Below, piece by piece: positions 34,801 through 46,846 of a stretch of 64,000 bases of DNA. How positions within the stretch are numbered: position 1 is the first letter of the stretch; every line of letters begins with the position of its first letter. Source of the stretch: Mycogone perniciosa (lineage: Eukaryota; Ascomycota; Sordariomycetes; Hypocreales; Hypocreaceae). Location: the NCBI GenBank assembly GCA_025331125.1, contig JAOALB010000007.1:62001-126000 (forward strand). Direction: 5' to 3'. Both the position numbers and the translations under genes were made by a program. A model generated the notes under the pieces. That model ran no database searches, was not told the DNA's origin, and worked only from the letters and a program-made list of their open reading frames with translations.

Positions 34801-37800
34801 CTCCCCTAGAAACGACGGAGGTTTGACGTCCACCCTTTCCATAGACTGATACTACAGAGCTCTTTCGGTCGGATCCCTGAGACATTGGTGATGGGCCTAC
34901 GCTAAGCAGGGTGGTAGAGGCCTGACTCGGTCTTCTGTCATCCTGTAACTCCTCAGAGCTGGGCGTTGTTGAGAGTGAGCCCGTAGGAAGTGGCTTGCCA
35001 TTCTGGACTGGGGGCGGCCCTTGTGACTCTTCACCGGGAACCCTAGGAGGTCGTGACGCTGGCTTCGGGAAATTTTCCAGCACATTCGAGGAAGCATTGA
35101 AAGTCTCGAGTTTGTTGGCCCACCAAATTTCCATGGGTAGCTTAGATATATTGTTACCACGAACATCGAGGACTTTCAGCTCGGTAAGACAGCCAATTTG
35201 TGGTGGCAGTTCGCCAACAGAGTTGTGTGCGATACTAAAGTGCTCCAAGCGCTTCATTGCCCCAATTTGCGGAGGCAACGAAACAAAGTAGTTCTTGTCC
35301 AACTCAAGACGCTCTAGGTATTGCATGTTGGAAAACGCCGAGTCAATGCTCGCAAGTTGAGCATGTGATAGATTGAGAGTCTTCAGAGTCGGGACAGGGC
35401 TCGAAATCTCGAACTTGTTGAGAGGATTTGAATTCAACTTGAGGAGACGGATGCACTTAAAGTCGCCCACAAAAGCCGAGATATGGTTATGGGCAGCATA
35501 CAAAACCTCTAACTTTGGAAGCTCAGAAATAATGTCAATACTCGTAATGTTGTTATACTTGATATCAAGCTCGCGGAGGCTCGTGAGCTCCACAAACGAA
35601 GGTGGAACACTGTTCGTCAGCCGATTATTCGTGATGAGAAGTTTCTCCAGGTTCACTAGGTTACGAATCTCATCTGGAAGACTTTCTATAGCATTGAAGC
35701 TTAGATCCAAGTCGACCAGGCTCCAGAGATCGCATAAGAAGGGAGGGAACTTGTCTAAGAAATTTGAAGAAATATTTAAACTCCGTAAGCTCTGGTATGC
35801 TCCGAAGTAAGGGGGAAGATGCGTCAGGCGATTGTTGGCAAGATTCATCTTCAACAGCCCGGTGAGTGTGTTGAGCTCAGCATGTTCCAACTGTTCTAAC
35901 CTATTGTTTGAAACATCCAGATAGGTGAGTTTTCCCGCTCGGCTCAGGCTAGGCGGCAGCTTTCGTGCTTCATTATTGTTAAACTTGATGTCTCGGAGGT
36001 TCTTGCAGGACTGGATGAAGTCCCTTGGTACATCCAAGGAGAGGTTTCGCGAGAGATTAAGGGATATTATGTCGTTGGCCTTGGAGTAGAGTGATATGGG
36101 AATAGTGATGAGATTTCGCCCCGAGAGGTCCACGTGGTTGGACTTCTGCACGCGATTTATGCCTAAATCGGTCGTCTTCGAGTGAAAGTCGCTATCCCGG
36201 GCTGACAAGAACATGAATCGGCACAGGTAGCCGTTGTCTTCCCGTCCCAGATCCTCTATCTTGTCCCTCTCTTCATAGCCAATCTGTTGCAGAAGGCGTT
36301 TTTGGATAAACAATGGTCGTTCGCCAGGACTCAAAACACGAATGAGATCATGTTTCTTCATGATGATGTGGTAGTTTTCCAATCCATCAACGACGTAAGT
36401 CTTCTTGATCACCTGAGAAATAACATCCATCACACTAGCGTCCAAGGCCATGGAGTGGGTGGAGAACGTTCCATCAGATCGGAAGATGCGAATGAAATAT
36501 GGCGCGAGTTTCTCCCCCGGTCGCGGCGGACTTCCAAGCTCATCCATCTCAGGAGCCTGCTGAGAGCTGTCTTCGGTGTTTCGCCGAACAGCCCAGCTGT
36601 CAGGGGCGTCCCAACGCCCCTTCGGTGCCGAAGCAGTCGAATCAACTGAATCAGGCTCAATACTGTTGACAAAGGAGGTGTCCATGGGCGTCAATGGGGG
36701 CGGTTTGGCCAATATGCCTTCCATGTCGTTCAGATTTGTGTCCAAGTGGTACACATGACCTGAATCGCCCCGGTCAGTAGGGCCAATAGCGTCTTCGACA
36801 TAGTCATATGGCCGTTGAGTTCGTCCCCGCTTAAAGAGAAACTTGTTGTTGAAGGGTGCCGTGCGAGGTGCTACAGGCCGAGTCTCTGAGGTGTCGGAAA
36901 AGTCCGAGGTACCGGGCCAATTAGGAGGGAAAACCGATGGCGACAGCTCAGCTTGTGGCAATTCGAGTTTAGAAGGCTTGGTTTGTAAAGACCTGGTTGA
37001 TGGGGGAAGGTCCCGCAGCTTCGATCCACTGCTGCCATCGTCCTTGTCCTTGTGCTTTCGGAATCGTCCAAGAAGCCCAAATTTGCCATGATGACTAGGT
37101 GATGAGTGACCATCGGTGGTGTGAATCGATCTTGAGAAGGACAGCGGTCCACTGTTGTTGCTTGGCGTCGGGCTTTGAGCTCTTGATTTCGTGCTGAAGA
37201 ATGCGGATGACATGCCTCGCTCCCGTGGGTATGAGCTACTTATCGAATCTTCCCTACTTGCGCTCGGCCTCAACGCTCTTGGGTCATCATTACTCTTGTT
37301 ATGACGATGCTGGTGGCCCGGAAGATGAGCAATGCCGGATCGCGCGGATGAAGACGACTTTGGAGGGCCTTGAGATGGGCCGTCCGACATATACCTTTCC
37401 CGGTCGGGTCCAGTCATGATGTCTCTGACCGGAGCCTCCCCATACCGTGCAATGTCCTAGAAGAGAGTAGGTGAGTGAGATTCTGTGTTACAACTGCAAG
37501 CGAGCTTAGTTTGCCCCATGGGTTCGCAGCCGCACGCGCGGGTCCATAAGCAAAAATGGGCCGAATGATTATCAAGGCGCGCCAAGGCAAGCGCTTACAC
37601 CAATTTAGGCAAGCATCAAGAAGGAGCAATACGAAAGACGAGAAATGCTTGAAATACGTACGTTGTTGTCCTGGTAGAGGAAAGGCACAACCTCTGGGGC
37701 CGGAACAGGAGTCCTCGGCCTTGATGAGGCCGGAGAAGCATCTCGGGTATGATCCGTCGCATTGGAGTAGTTGCGATCACGATAGCGAGGGCGGGTATGG

Positions 37801-38714
37801 CTGTAGGAGCGCGACCGTTGGTCCTTCCCCATGAAAGACGCCGGTAAACTGCTTTCAGAACTATCGCGGCCAGGAAACTCTTCACCAAAAAAGCCCTGGA
37901 GTTTACGAAAACCTCCGCGCGTACCGCTGGCCTTGGAGCCTGTGCTGCTAGCCGTTGTGGCGATACTAGCAACCGAGGGCCGCCTGTCGTTGTAGTATGC
38001 GGGCTCCGGCGAGTCCTGCAAGTTCAGAGCCAGGCCCTGGCCCCCTCGAGACGATGCCCCCAGACCCGGTGATAGCTGCGAAGCAACTGACAAATTATCA
38101 GTCGACTCATTCAAGAAGCTTGTAGGATACGAGCTGGAGGATGCTCCGGCAGACATCCATGGCGCAATCTTAATGGCGGCAGCAGGCCCACTGATGGATT
38201 GTCCACGAGGGGCGTCGAGAACGGCGAGATCACGGCGGTAGTTGGTTAGATCGCTCAGGCGGCGGTCCCTGGTCGAGACATTGGACACGGTTGACGACGA
38301 CGGCGACAAGGCAGCACGGGTGGTAGCAGTGGATGTGGTAGGCGAGACCTGAAGGTCATCGTCTTTGGAAGAAGACGACCTGGAATCAGACACGACGCAG
38401 GGGCCCGGTGTTAGATAGCGACAGTGAACTGGACTGGGTGGACGGATTATGGACAGGCGATTGGTGACGGACGACGGGCGACAACAGCACCATGGTCCAA
38501 CACAAACACGCTCGATAGCGACTCACCTTATGTGACGATGATAGTCGTCGGTATTGATTCGCGTCGGCGGTCCCTTGCGCGACGACGGAGCTGCAGACGA
38601 GCGAGTTAACGGCGTCGAGGACCTCAGGGTGCCGGAGGAGGATCGGGTGCTGTCGGTGCTTGTGCTCGCAGTCGTGATGGAGCTGATGCGGGTAGCAGCC
38701 TCATTCTCCGCCAT
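31874..38714 (-). CDS. Adenylate cyclase (RA-LRR-PP2C-cyclase type)
   Basis: Four exons (38714-38527, 38379-37662, 37456-32117, 32062-31874) give 2144 aa, the usual size. The first 600 residues are Ser-rich and disordered; the first two joins give HRHIRSSSSKDDD and LYQDNNDIARYGEAP. In order: a Ras-association domain (about 618-715, PYFIRIFRSDGTFST), some twenty leucine-rich repeats (about 740-1355) broken by a Ser/Pro-rich insert near 1090-1190, a PP2C-like domain (about 1430-1700) and a class III cyclase domain (about 1757-1920). The cyclase metal-binding Asp residues are in VFTDIKNSTTLWEMY and KTEGDAFMVSF, and the Asn/Arg pair in MVNKASRIS. The C-terminal region should bind the cyclase-associated protein. 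It makes cAMP for PKA signalling under Ras and G-protein control. The PP2C domain lacks several catalytic residues. Confidence 0.97.
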
Positions 38715-38781
38715 TGTCAATAGGCCGTGGAAGCAGAGCTCCGGGCCATATCATTCGGGAGGGGTTCGGTTCGTGGCGCAT

Positions 38782-38798
38782 TCACGTCATGCTTGACG
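38782..38798 (-). promoter_or_regulatory. CRE-like sites upstream of adenylate cyclase
   Basis: The minus strand reads TGACGTGA at 38789-38782, one mismatch from the CRE consensus TGACGTCA, with another TGACG (plus strand) at 38794-38798, about 70-85 bp from the ATG. ATF/CREB bZIP factors bind such sites; any feedback control of the cyclase is speculation. Confidence 0.3.
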
Positions 38799-39668
38799 CT
38801 CGGCGGAAAGCGTGCGCTTGCGAGGATAGGCGACGTGCGATGTGTGATGTGTGTTGTATAGCGTCGAAGATGCGAGCTCTGGGTAGGATTTGGCCTCGGG
38901 GCAGGACGAGCTATGACGAGGGGCTTTTCGTCGTCGTCGGCGCTACGGAACAACTGCTTAATATCGATCAGAGCAGAGGGCCAGGATGTGACCCAAGTTG
39001 GCCAACCAACAGTTGCAGGCAGGGCTGAACAATTTGCAACGATAAGGCAAGGTTGCTTCTTTTGCTTTTGGGGGTACGGTGGTAGTGGTGGTGGTGGTGG
39101 TTGATTAGGCTAAGGCACAGTACCGACCTCACTGGTTTGTGGTGGGCGGAGAGATAAACACACGAGACAAGGCCAGGCGAGAGTGGCAGAATCTTCAAAA
39201 ACCTCACATACATAAATATGCTAATACGTAATCCTCGTGTCTTCATTGAGCCGTATTTTAGTTACGGGTTTCAGAGCCAGATGCCGGGACATGACTACGA
39301 GTACTATTCAATACACATTGAGACATCCGTGGATTCATTGGTAAATTAAGACTCCATACTCCTGTCCACCACATACATACCTCGTACGAAGTGTGTACGT
39401 TCATCATCGGTTACACACACACAACTATGGAGTATGGTGTATTATTAACTCAACAGTATGGAGTAGTAGCTCATGCTCCAGGCTTGGCGAACAAGCCACA
39501 TTCTTTTTGACGGGTGACAAACTCGGGTTATCTCGCAGAAATCTGACGGGGCAACAATGCATGTACGACCTCGTCCAACACAGGAAATCCTGCTGCCTAG
39601 GCTCAAATTCCCTCACACGATCATCCAATCCAACGCCCGCTGAGCTGATAGTCATCGGTCAGATGATG

Positions 39669-39702
39669 GAATGAATGAATAAATAAATAATAAATGAATA
39701 GA
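39669..39702 (+). repeat. AATG/AATA microsatellite
   Basis: Interrupted tetranucleotide units (GAATGAATGAATAAATAAAT and onward) in intergenic DNA. Confidence 0.7.
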
Positions 39703-41506
39703 TGTATGGATGAAGTGTTGTTGTGTGTGAGCTCGGGAAAAGGCATTCAAAAGAGCCCAGCCCTGACTAAGGTACTACTTTGCAGATGCCAATAAAATGG
39801 GATTGCCCAGCGGCACAAACTAATAAACAGCATTTATGTCGCGATCTGCGTTACAACAGTGCCAACTGCTACATACTATTATTACTTCGACTCCGTAGGA
39901 CAATCGGATACGTTGGGAGATGGCGCGCCCTTCTCAGGCCCTCAGCTGGACCCTTGCAAAAGCTGGCGTTGGTCTGTCCAACCTTGCTCGGCACGCCAGC
40001 CAGCAGCTGGACAAGAGAATGACTTGAATGACGTCCACCCCGCTCGATGCCGCGGATCACGGCAGATGTCCAATATTTGGAGGCTTCCTGGCTTTGGGGC
40101 AACGTGTGGTCAGGATTGGACAACGTTGCTTCCGCCCTTCAAGTCAGGATCCGTACTTTTATGTTATACAGAGTACGGAGTACTGGCACACACAAGTCGC
40201 TCTGTTGGCTCGCTACGAGAATCAATTGGCAAGAAGAAAGAAAACCCTGCTGGAGCTCTCTCCTCATCAAGTCCCAGGTTTCGGATCCTGTCCCCCCTGC
40301 GATCTGTGCGCTGACGCTCCCGCACCTCTCCGTCATCCACCCACACTGGACCTGACAAGGACATGAGCCTCCTCAAGGCTCTGATGATACTCGTAAGCAT
40401 TGTTTGTGAACAAAGACAGGACCGTTGTTCCTCCAGCGCCCTGTTTCATTGCCGTTGCTCATAGTCCGGATGCATTTCCGGCGCTATAAGTATGTATAAC
40501 CACCACACTAGTGGTAATAGTTCAGTCTGGATGAATAAGACTGTCTGGATCGTACGAGAGGAGGACGGAGTATTCCGCACATGCTCCAAGGTAAGCTTAC
40601 TCGCTACGAGTATGAACTTGCTTTTTGTTTTTCCAAATCTCCAGGCCTCCACACTCAAGAACCCATGCCGATTAACGTACAAATACCAATGAAACATTCT
40701 CCACTGTGTGACTATGTAGGCCCTCTGGAGTGCGCCTGTTGTTTTATGTCTACGAGTATATAACGAACATCTCACACACTTGCGGCTCATTCGAAGTAGT
40801 ACGGAGTACATAGTTACTAATAGTGGTTCTTCTAGGATATCACAGACATACGAGTACATTTCTTTCGGTGCGGTTTTTGAAACCACTAACACTTAGCATC
40901 CAACGAAGGAATAGTTACCCAGCAGGAAGCAGGATCGTTAACTGTTGATAATTACTCCCATGACCGTATTTACGTTCGGCATAAGAAAATTTAATTGGAA
41001 ACCATCCATGGTGTAATAATATTAGAAGTAGGTATTAAGCGGCAGTTCAACTTTGCTTCTTCATACATACATAAGGAGGCCGGTCCCAGGTGCCGAGCCA
41101 CCACATCACCAGCCACATAACCTCAAACCCATCATCTCCGGCTTAATTTCACTGGCCATCAGGCATCAAAAAGGAGAGCTCAGTCCGTATTAGCTCTGTG
41201 ACCTGAGAATCATGATAATGAGATACGGAGCACCTGACAGAACGTGTATGAGCCGAGAGCCGAAGTTCAACGGAGTCAGCTGGGCAGAGAGGGTCGGCCT
41301 TTTTTTCGGTAGACATACCAAGTAGAATCTACGGAGCAGCTCTTCCCCATAAACCAACTGGCAGATGCTCTTGTGAATGCCGTCTCCACCCCGTGATTAG
41401 GAGCATGATCGGATGTCCGGACTCGTATGTACTCCGCAGCTTCGCGTTAGTTGGCCCTCTCACGGGGCTTACTTACACGTATGCTGGTATCTGGTCCATT
41501 ACTATC

Positions 41507-41520
41507 CGGAGCATTTGCGG
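41507..41520. promoter_or_regulatory. CGG-N8-CGG site (AmyR-type consensus)
   Basis: CGG at 41507-41509 and CGG at 41518-41520 are separated by exactly eight bases, matching CGGN8(C/A)GG, the site published for the Aspergillus starch regulator AmyR. It lies about 410 bp upstream of the GH13 alpha-glucosidase ATG. A single match can occur by chance and other zinc-cluster factors use similar sites. Confidence 0.35.
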
Positions 41521-41659
41521 GGCGAGCTCCTCCAGTCCGCAGCCGAATCCGTGCCCGCAACCTGTTGTCGGTCCGACACAGGCGAATAGTAACTGGACCG
41601 GCTATTGCCGCTGCTCTACCATAGGTATATTTCCTCTATAAACTGGATCGATATAATGC

Positions 41660-41710
41660 TGGAGAAACTGCATGGAGAAACTGCATGGAGAAACTACGTG
41701 GAGAAATGGG
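41660..41710 (+). repeat. 13-bp tandem repeat upstream of the GH13 gene
   Basis: Nearly four head-to-tail units of TGGAGAAACTGCA, the last two diverged. They start at 41660, 41673, 41686 and 41699, in the promoter about 220-270 bp before the ATG. Confidence 0.85.
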
Positions 41711-41813
41711 CAGTTAGAGACAGATAGTTGGGCCAATTCCCCGCGATTCTGTGAACCCCGCCTGCCTGCAGACGCGACCATGTGGGACGATCGTCGAGGA
41801 TCCCTTCAACTAC

Positions 41814-41821
41814 TATATATA
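41814..41821 (+). promoter_or_regulatory. TATA box of the GH13 gene
   Basis: TATATATA lies 108 bp upstream of the ATG at 41929, a normal distance for a fungal TATA promoter with a short leader. Confidence 0.5.
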
Positions 41822-41928
41822 CTGTCCCTTGGGGCGAGAATAATGCGCCTGTTCTTGGGTTTGCAAGACAATAAAAAGTGAATAACCCTTGCCCTGTGAA
41901 ACAGAAATATCACCATTGATCAATCATC

Positions 41929-43924
41929 ATGGGTTCTACCCCTGAACAGCCGCGGACGTGGTGGAAGGAGAGTTCGGTATACCAGATCTATCCGGCATCC
42001 TTCCAAGACTCCACAGGAAATGGAACTGGTGATCTCAAGGGTATCATCTCACGCGTGGATTACTTGAAGAACCTCGGTGTGGATATACTATGGCTGTCTC
42101 CCATCTTCAAAAGCCCTCAGGTCGACATGGTTAGTAGTACACGCTCAGCTCAGTGCAGCGGCTGCCCTCTTTCTTCGGGCCATTCTAATGGAGACATTGT
42201 ACCTAGGGCTACGACATTAGTGACTACAGGACCATTGATCCGGCTTATGGAGACATCAGTGATGTCGATGAATTGGCGAAGCAGCTTCATGATCGAGGCA
42301 TGAAGCTGGTGCTGGACCTAGTTATGAACCATACCAGTGACCAACATGAGTGGTTCAAGGAGTCAAAAAAGTCAAAAGACAATCCCTTCCGAGACTGGTA
42401 CATCTGGAAGCCGCCCAGGTACGACGCGGAGGGTAATCGACAGCCCCCGAACAATTGGACAGCTCACTTCCAAGGTATGGTCTCCACACCATCTCATAAT
42501 GACATGATCGAAAGGAACATTAACATCCAGAATAGGCAGTGCCTGGGAATACGACGAGACTACAGATGAGTACTACCTCCACCTATTCTGCAAGGAGCAG
42601 CCCGATCTCAACTGGGAGAACCCAGCCGTGCGCAAGACCGTCCACGAGACCATGCGCTTCTGGCTCGACAGAGGGGCCGATGGATTCCGCATGGATGTCA
42701 TCAACTTCATCAGCAAGGACCAGAAGTTCCCAGATTCCACTATCACAGGTCCGAATGTAGGTTGCGAGTACTACGCATGTGGCCCGAGATGCCACGAATA
42801 CCTGAAAGAGATGGGTGAGATCCTGAAGGAATATGACGCTTTCAGTGTGGGAGAGATGCCCTGTGTTGAAGATGAAAAGGAGTTGATCAAGTCCGTTGCT
42901 GCTGATCGCGGCGAGCTTAGCATGATTTTCCACTTTGACCAGTGAGTACATGATTGAGACAAATATTCTTGACGAGAAGACCATGCTGATGAGAATTCCA
43001 GTGTGAGCTTGGACTACGGTCCTAAAGGCAAATTCTCACCGCGGACAATGCAGCTCTCAGAGCTGAAATCAACAGTCACCAAATGGCAGAAGCTCATGTA
43101 CGAAAACAAGGGCTGGAACTCTCTCTATCTGGAGAACCATGACCAGCCACGATCTGTTGGTCGGTTTGTCTCTGATGAGCCCCAATACCGAGAGGCAGGC
43201 GCGAAACTTCTCGCCATCTTCCTTGGGTTCCAGTCCGGCACGCCGTTCGTCTATCAGGGCCAAGAGCTTGGTTTGACGAACGTGCCGAAGGAGTGGCCGA
43301 TGGAGGAGTACAAAGACGTTGACTGCGTGAATCACTGGAAGTGAGTATCCGAAGTGCAGATCCCTGAGATGGGTGATTTTTTTTTGGGGGGGGGGCTCGT
43401 TTGCTGACAGGTTTCTTTATAGCCTTCACAAGGACACTGCGGATGAAGCAACCATAGCAGTTCTCAGAGACCAATACCAAAAGAAATCTAGAGACAACGC
43501 TCGTGTTCCCATGCATTGGGATGCCAGTCCCCAGGCTGGCTTCACTACCGGCAACACTCCGTGGATGCGCGTCAACGACAACTACAAGGAGATCAACGCT
43601 GCGGCGCAGACGAACGACCCGAACTCAGTGTACCACGCTTGGCGTCAAATCCTGGAGAAACGCAAGGAGTTGAAAGAAATTTTTGTTTACGGCAGCTTTG
43701 ACCTTGTTGATGCCGCAAACGAAAAGGTGTTTGCGTATAAGAGAACGGCAACGAGTGGGGAGGCTGCCCTGATCGCCTGCAACTTTTCCAAGGACGAAGT
43801 AGCATGGACATTTGAGGGCAAGCCTCAAGAGATACTATTCAGTCCAAGCGGGAAGGCTTTGGGTGACGTTAGTAACGGTCAGATTCGACTTGGGCCTTAC
43901 GAGGCTGTCGCACTGCTTCTTTAA
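41929..43924 (+). CDS. GH13 alpha-glucosidase (maltase/oligo-1,6-glucosidase)
   Basis: Five exons (41929-42129, 42207-42474, 42536-42941, 43002-43340, 43423-43924) give 571 aa, typical for fungal GH13_40 maltases. Region I is DLVMNHTSDQHEWF. Region II is DGFRMDVINF with the nucleophile Asp210. Region III is VGEMPC with the acid/base Glu263. Region IV is LENHDQPR with Asp339. The opening WWKESSVYQIYPASFQDSTG is the standard oligo-1,6-glucosidase N terminus, and there is no signal peptide, so the enzyme is intracellular. The residue after the region II Asp is Val (MDVINF), the usual mark of alpha-1,4-active enzymes such as maltase or sucrose-active glucosidase rather than isomaltase. The upstream CGGN8CGG and TATA box suggest sugar-regulated expression. 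The last intron contains a T/G homopolymer pair. No maltose permease or regulator gene is adjacent in the window. Confidence 0.95.
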
Positions 43925-44155
43925 GCCTCCGAGAGAGCACTTGTCTTTCAGTTCTTACTAGATCAAGAAAAGAAATACAGAGAACTAGACAATAGAGTTA
44001 TTCAAGTACTCTAACCAATTTCTAATGCCTCTTTATCCACATGGTGGAATAATGCAGTAGCCCTAATATTACCATCCACTAAGGGCAACATAACGCCGTA
44101 GAAGTCGTTTTCGTATACATGATTTTTCACACACGTCCTATGCAGAATACCTCCA

Positions 44156-45926
44156 TCAAGTCTCACCGTGGATTATGTCGCCGAGTAACTTGCTCTCTTC
44201 CATGATATCCCTGGCCGACTCATCCGAAACGCCCATATCTTCCTTGATCAGCTGAACACCCAACTCGGCCACCAGAACCGACTGAATGAACGCTGCCGAC
44301 CCTCGTCCGGCTATTACCTTATCATTCACAGCCTTTTCCTTCAACAAGTTGCCAAATTCGCCGACAAGATAGTCGCACATCAAGTTGAAGCCTCGGCCTC
44401 CGTAGTACCCAGGACTCAAGCTACCCTCCTTCTTCATCAATCTAGCTTGTCCTAACTCAATCTTACTGGCGAGGATAGTTCGGTAGTGAGATGAGTCGCC
44501 ATTGATAATGCCCAACATAAGCTCTCGGTGATTCTTGAACCGTTCCTCCAAGTCATCCCATTCGACTTGGGGATATTGTTTTGATTCCCATGTTCTCATG
44601 GCCGTCTGTTTCTTGTGTGCCTGGCAGAATTTCGATTGCATCCTCACGCCCAATCGCTTGCCCTTTGAGAACTCCTGTAGGAACTTCTTATCGACAGGGG
44701 CCTCACACCATGGACATGATGCCTCCTCAGGACTCAATTTGACCTCTTCGGCAAGCCCTGTGGTGGCCGACGGAAACTCCTCGCTGTCAGCCTCTGACGC
44801 TGCATCAGGTAACGGTTCATCCTTCAAATCATCGTCTGACGTTTCCCGTGCTTTGAAGTCCGAGACTTGCACAGGTATCTGGAATTTAGCCGGCGGTGGC
44901 GATTGTGACTTTGGAGCTTTTTGCTGAGGTTTGCGGTCCAAATTTCTCTTATTAGGCCGAAGGGGGTTGGGCTTGGTTTTGGGTCTGGGCTTAGGCTTAG
45001 CCTGGGGAGAAATCACAAGGGACTTTGGTGCAATGAGGCTGCGTTTTGTCTTGGGGGATGATAGGTCGTCGTCGTCTTCTGCACCAGGACTTTCATGGTG
45101 CTGAAGGTTTAGGCGTCTGGATCGGCCGCCCCTGGATGGAGATGCACCTATCTTGTTCCCCGGAACGAGAATTTTAGAGTTCTTTGGCTTTTGGGGACTA
45201 CTATCATCATCATCATCAGGCGGTAGCCGGAACTTGGGTGTGTCCTCCACAGTTGCTATGTCTAATTAGCTCAATGCAATCCAAGAGGGAAAAAACGTTC
45301 AAAATACCCTTTGTTTGTTGACTCTCCTGTGAGAAAGCCGTTTTCTTTCCGCCGTACTTGGTCTTGGCCTTGACTCCTCTTGTGAAACCGAATTTTGTTT
45401 TCAAATGATTTACTGAGCCGTCCGGGGGAACAGAATCTCGTCCAACCGAGACAGTTGACGATATTCCCCCATCAGAAGCGTCAGACAGCCTTCGCCTTTT
45501 GTTTGGTTGTGACTCGGCGGGTTGCCTCGCCTCGGAGGCCTTGGAACGAGTCTTCCCTGTTTGATACCTCGTCTGTCGACTCTGAACTCCATTGGTATTA
45601 ATCGATGAAGTGAATTTGGTGCGTGTGATATTCCCGCGCGGCTCCTCAACATCGGAGCTATCACTTGATGATGGTTGTGTGCCAGATTTTGGCCTTAATT
45701 CTTGGTCTCCATCCAGCTCTTTGTTGACATGTCCAACTTTAAATTTTGTATCGGCATCTTCCTCTGAATCACTGGAGAGAGGAGGAGCATAGATCGACTC
45801 TGGAACCTTTAGCAGGCGGGCTTTGGGCCCAGGCTCAGCCTTCAGTCTTGGGAGACTCTTTAGAAGCGACATCGTCGGCTGGTTTTTACTCAAGCCAAGG
45901 ATTCTGGTAGGAGAGTTTGCGTTCAT
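44156..45926 (-). CDS. RTC4-domain protein
   Basis: Two exons, 45926-45308 and 45255-44156, give 572 aa; the join reads SQQTKATVEDTPKF. The first 370 residues are Ser/Lys/Pro-rich and disordered with several basic patches (KRRRL, SRGGRSRRL), so a nuclear location is likely. The C-terminal 200 residues form the RTC4-like domain: EEASCPWCEAPVDKKFL, then FCQAHKKQTAMRTWESKQYP, HRELMLGIINGDSSHYR and SPGYYGGRGFNLMCDYL. The C-P-W-C pair followed by C-x2-H suggests a metal site. In yeast RTC4 was named from a screen for restriction of telomere capping defects; its biochemical role is unknown. The chosen ATG (45926) is followed by NANSPTRILGLSKNQPT; a downstream ATG 18 codons on is possible. Confidence 0.85.
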
Positions 45927-46846
45927 TTTGCAACGTATCAAACAAAGCAATAATCCTCGCAACACTGGCACACTGATACAGATCGGTGATGTAATAAGGA
46001 CCCCCCCACATGCTGTGTCGTTCCAGGGACTTGAGGTCGGGTCGACTATGGCCAGGCCATTCGTTAATCTGTCAATTTCCTGGCCGCATTGGCCAGTTCA
46101 CGAAGTACTGAATGCCTGATGGAGACAAGGCTCATGCAGTCAAACGGTTCCCGATGCTGTGTCACGGCAAGGCGCGTCTTGTACGACGCGATGATCCAAT
46201 GGAATGGCTGCACTGTCCGACCTGACTATGTAGTTAGCTGGGGTGTTTCAAAACTAGGTACTCTGTACCTAGGTAGTATTGTTAAAAAGCGAAAATCGTT
46301 ATATGCCGATTATTAGCCGGTTTTACTCCTTCGCGTCATTTCAGTGGCCCGGGCGGTAGGTACAGGGACTGTGTCCACTAAATTACAGTGGTAACACTGC
46401 GCTGACCTCCGTCCATATCTACCTGACGAAGCACTACCTGTGATGTTGTTTCATCAGTCCGATATGTCGTATTCATTGGAGGCTCCAACCATGAAATGTG
46501 GTCAATTTAGCCTACCTAAGACATATCGTAGTCCCTAAAGCCGAGATCAGAAGGCACTGGAGGGCTTCAGACTTATTACCGTTCCACATGTAAACAGGCT
46601 GGGGTTAGGGTCAAAACCCAAGGGTTGGGGTTATGAGATTCTGCCAGCACATTGGCCTAGGCTTTGGTACTAAGGAAGCTTGGTGTTGCCAGTGACACCC
46701 CTTAGAAGCGCAGGCAGTGGTGGGACAAAATCTCCAATTCAAGGCCACTATCTTCTGCCAGCGCAATCTCAGTAACAACCCATTTACCCGAATCTATCGC
46801 TCGAGCATCCCTTTGTCTTATCCTGCGAGCAGCTCCTGGCATAATC
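45927..46846. other. Divergent intergenic region (920 bp)
   Basis: Promoter space between the RTC4-domain and dynamitin genes. It holds a perfect inverted repeat at 46254-46272 and G-rich telomere-like words at about 46598-46635. No gene is seen. Confidence 0.55.
46254..46272. repeat. Perfect inverted repeat with 8-bp arms
   Basis: CTAGGTAC at 46254-46261 and GTACCTAG at 46265-46272 are exact reverse complements around a TCT spacer. The core GTAC-TCT-GTAC has the same build as the dispersed GTAC-N3-GTAC elements. Confidence 0.85.

Larger units (their letters stand above)
38715..41928. other. Long intergenic region (3.2 kb)
   Basis: Divergent space between the adenylate cyclase and GH13 genes, with no supported gene. 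It contains exact GTAC-GGA-GTAC at 40173-40183 and 40799-40809, several TACGAGTA elements, an AATA/AATG microsatellite at about 39669-39702, and GH13 promoter elements from about 41500. Confidence 0.5.

Noticed and set aside
46598..46635. Telomere-like G-rich words (GGGGTTAGGG, GGTTGGGGTTA)
   Set aside because: Only one TTAGGG is exact; the words are too few and degenerate to be an interstitial telomere array.
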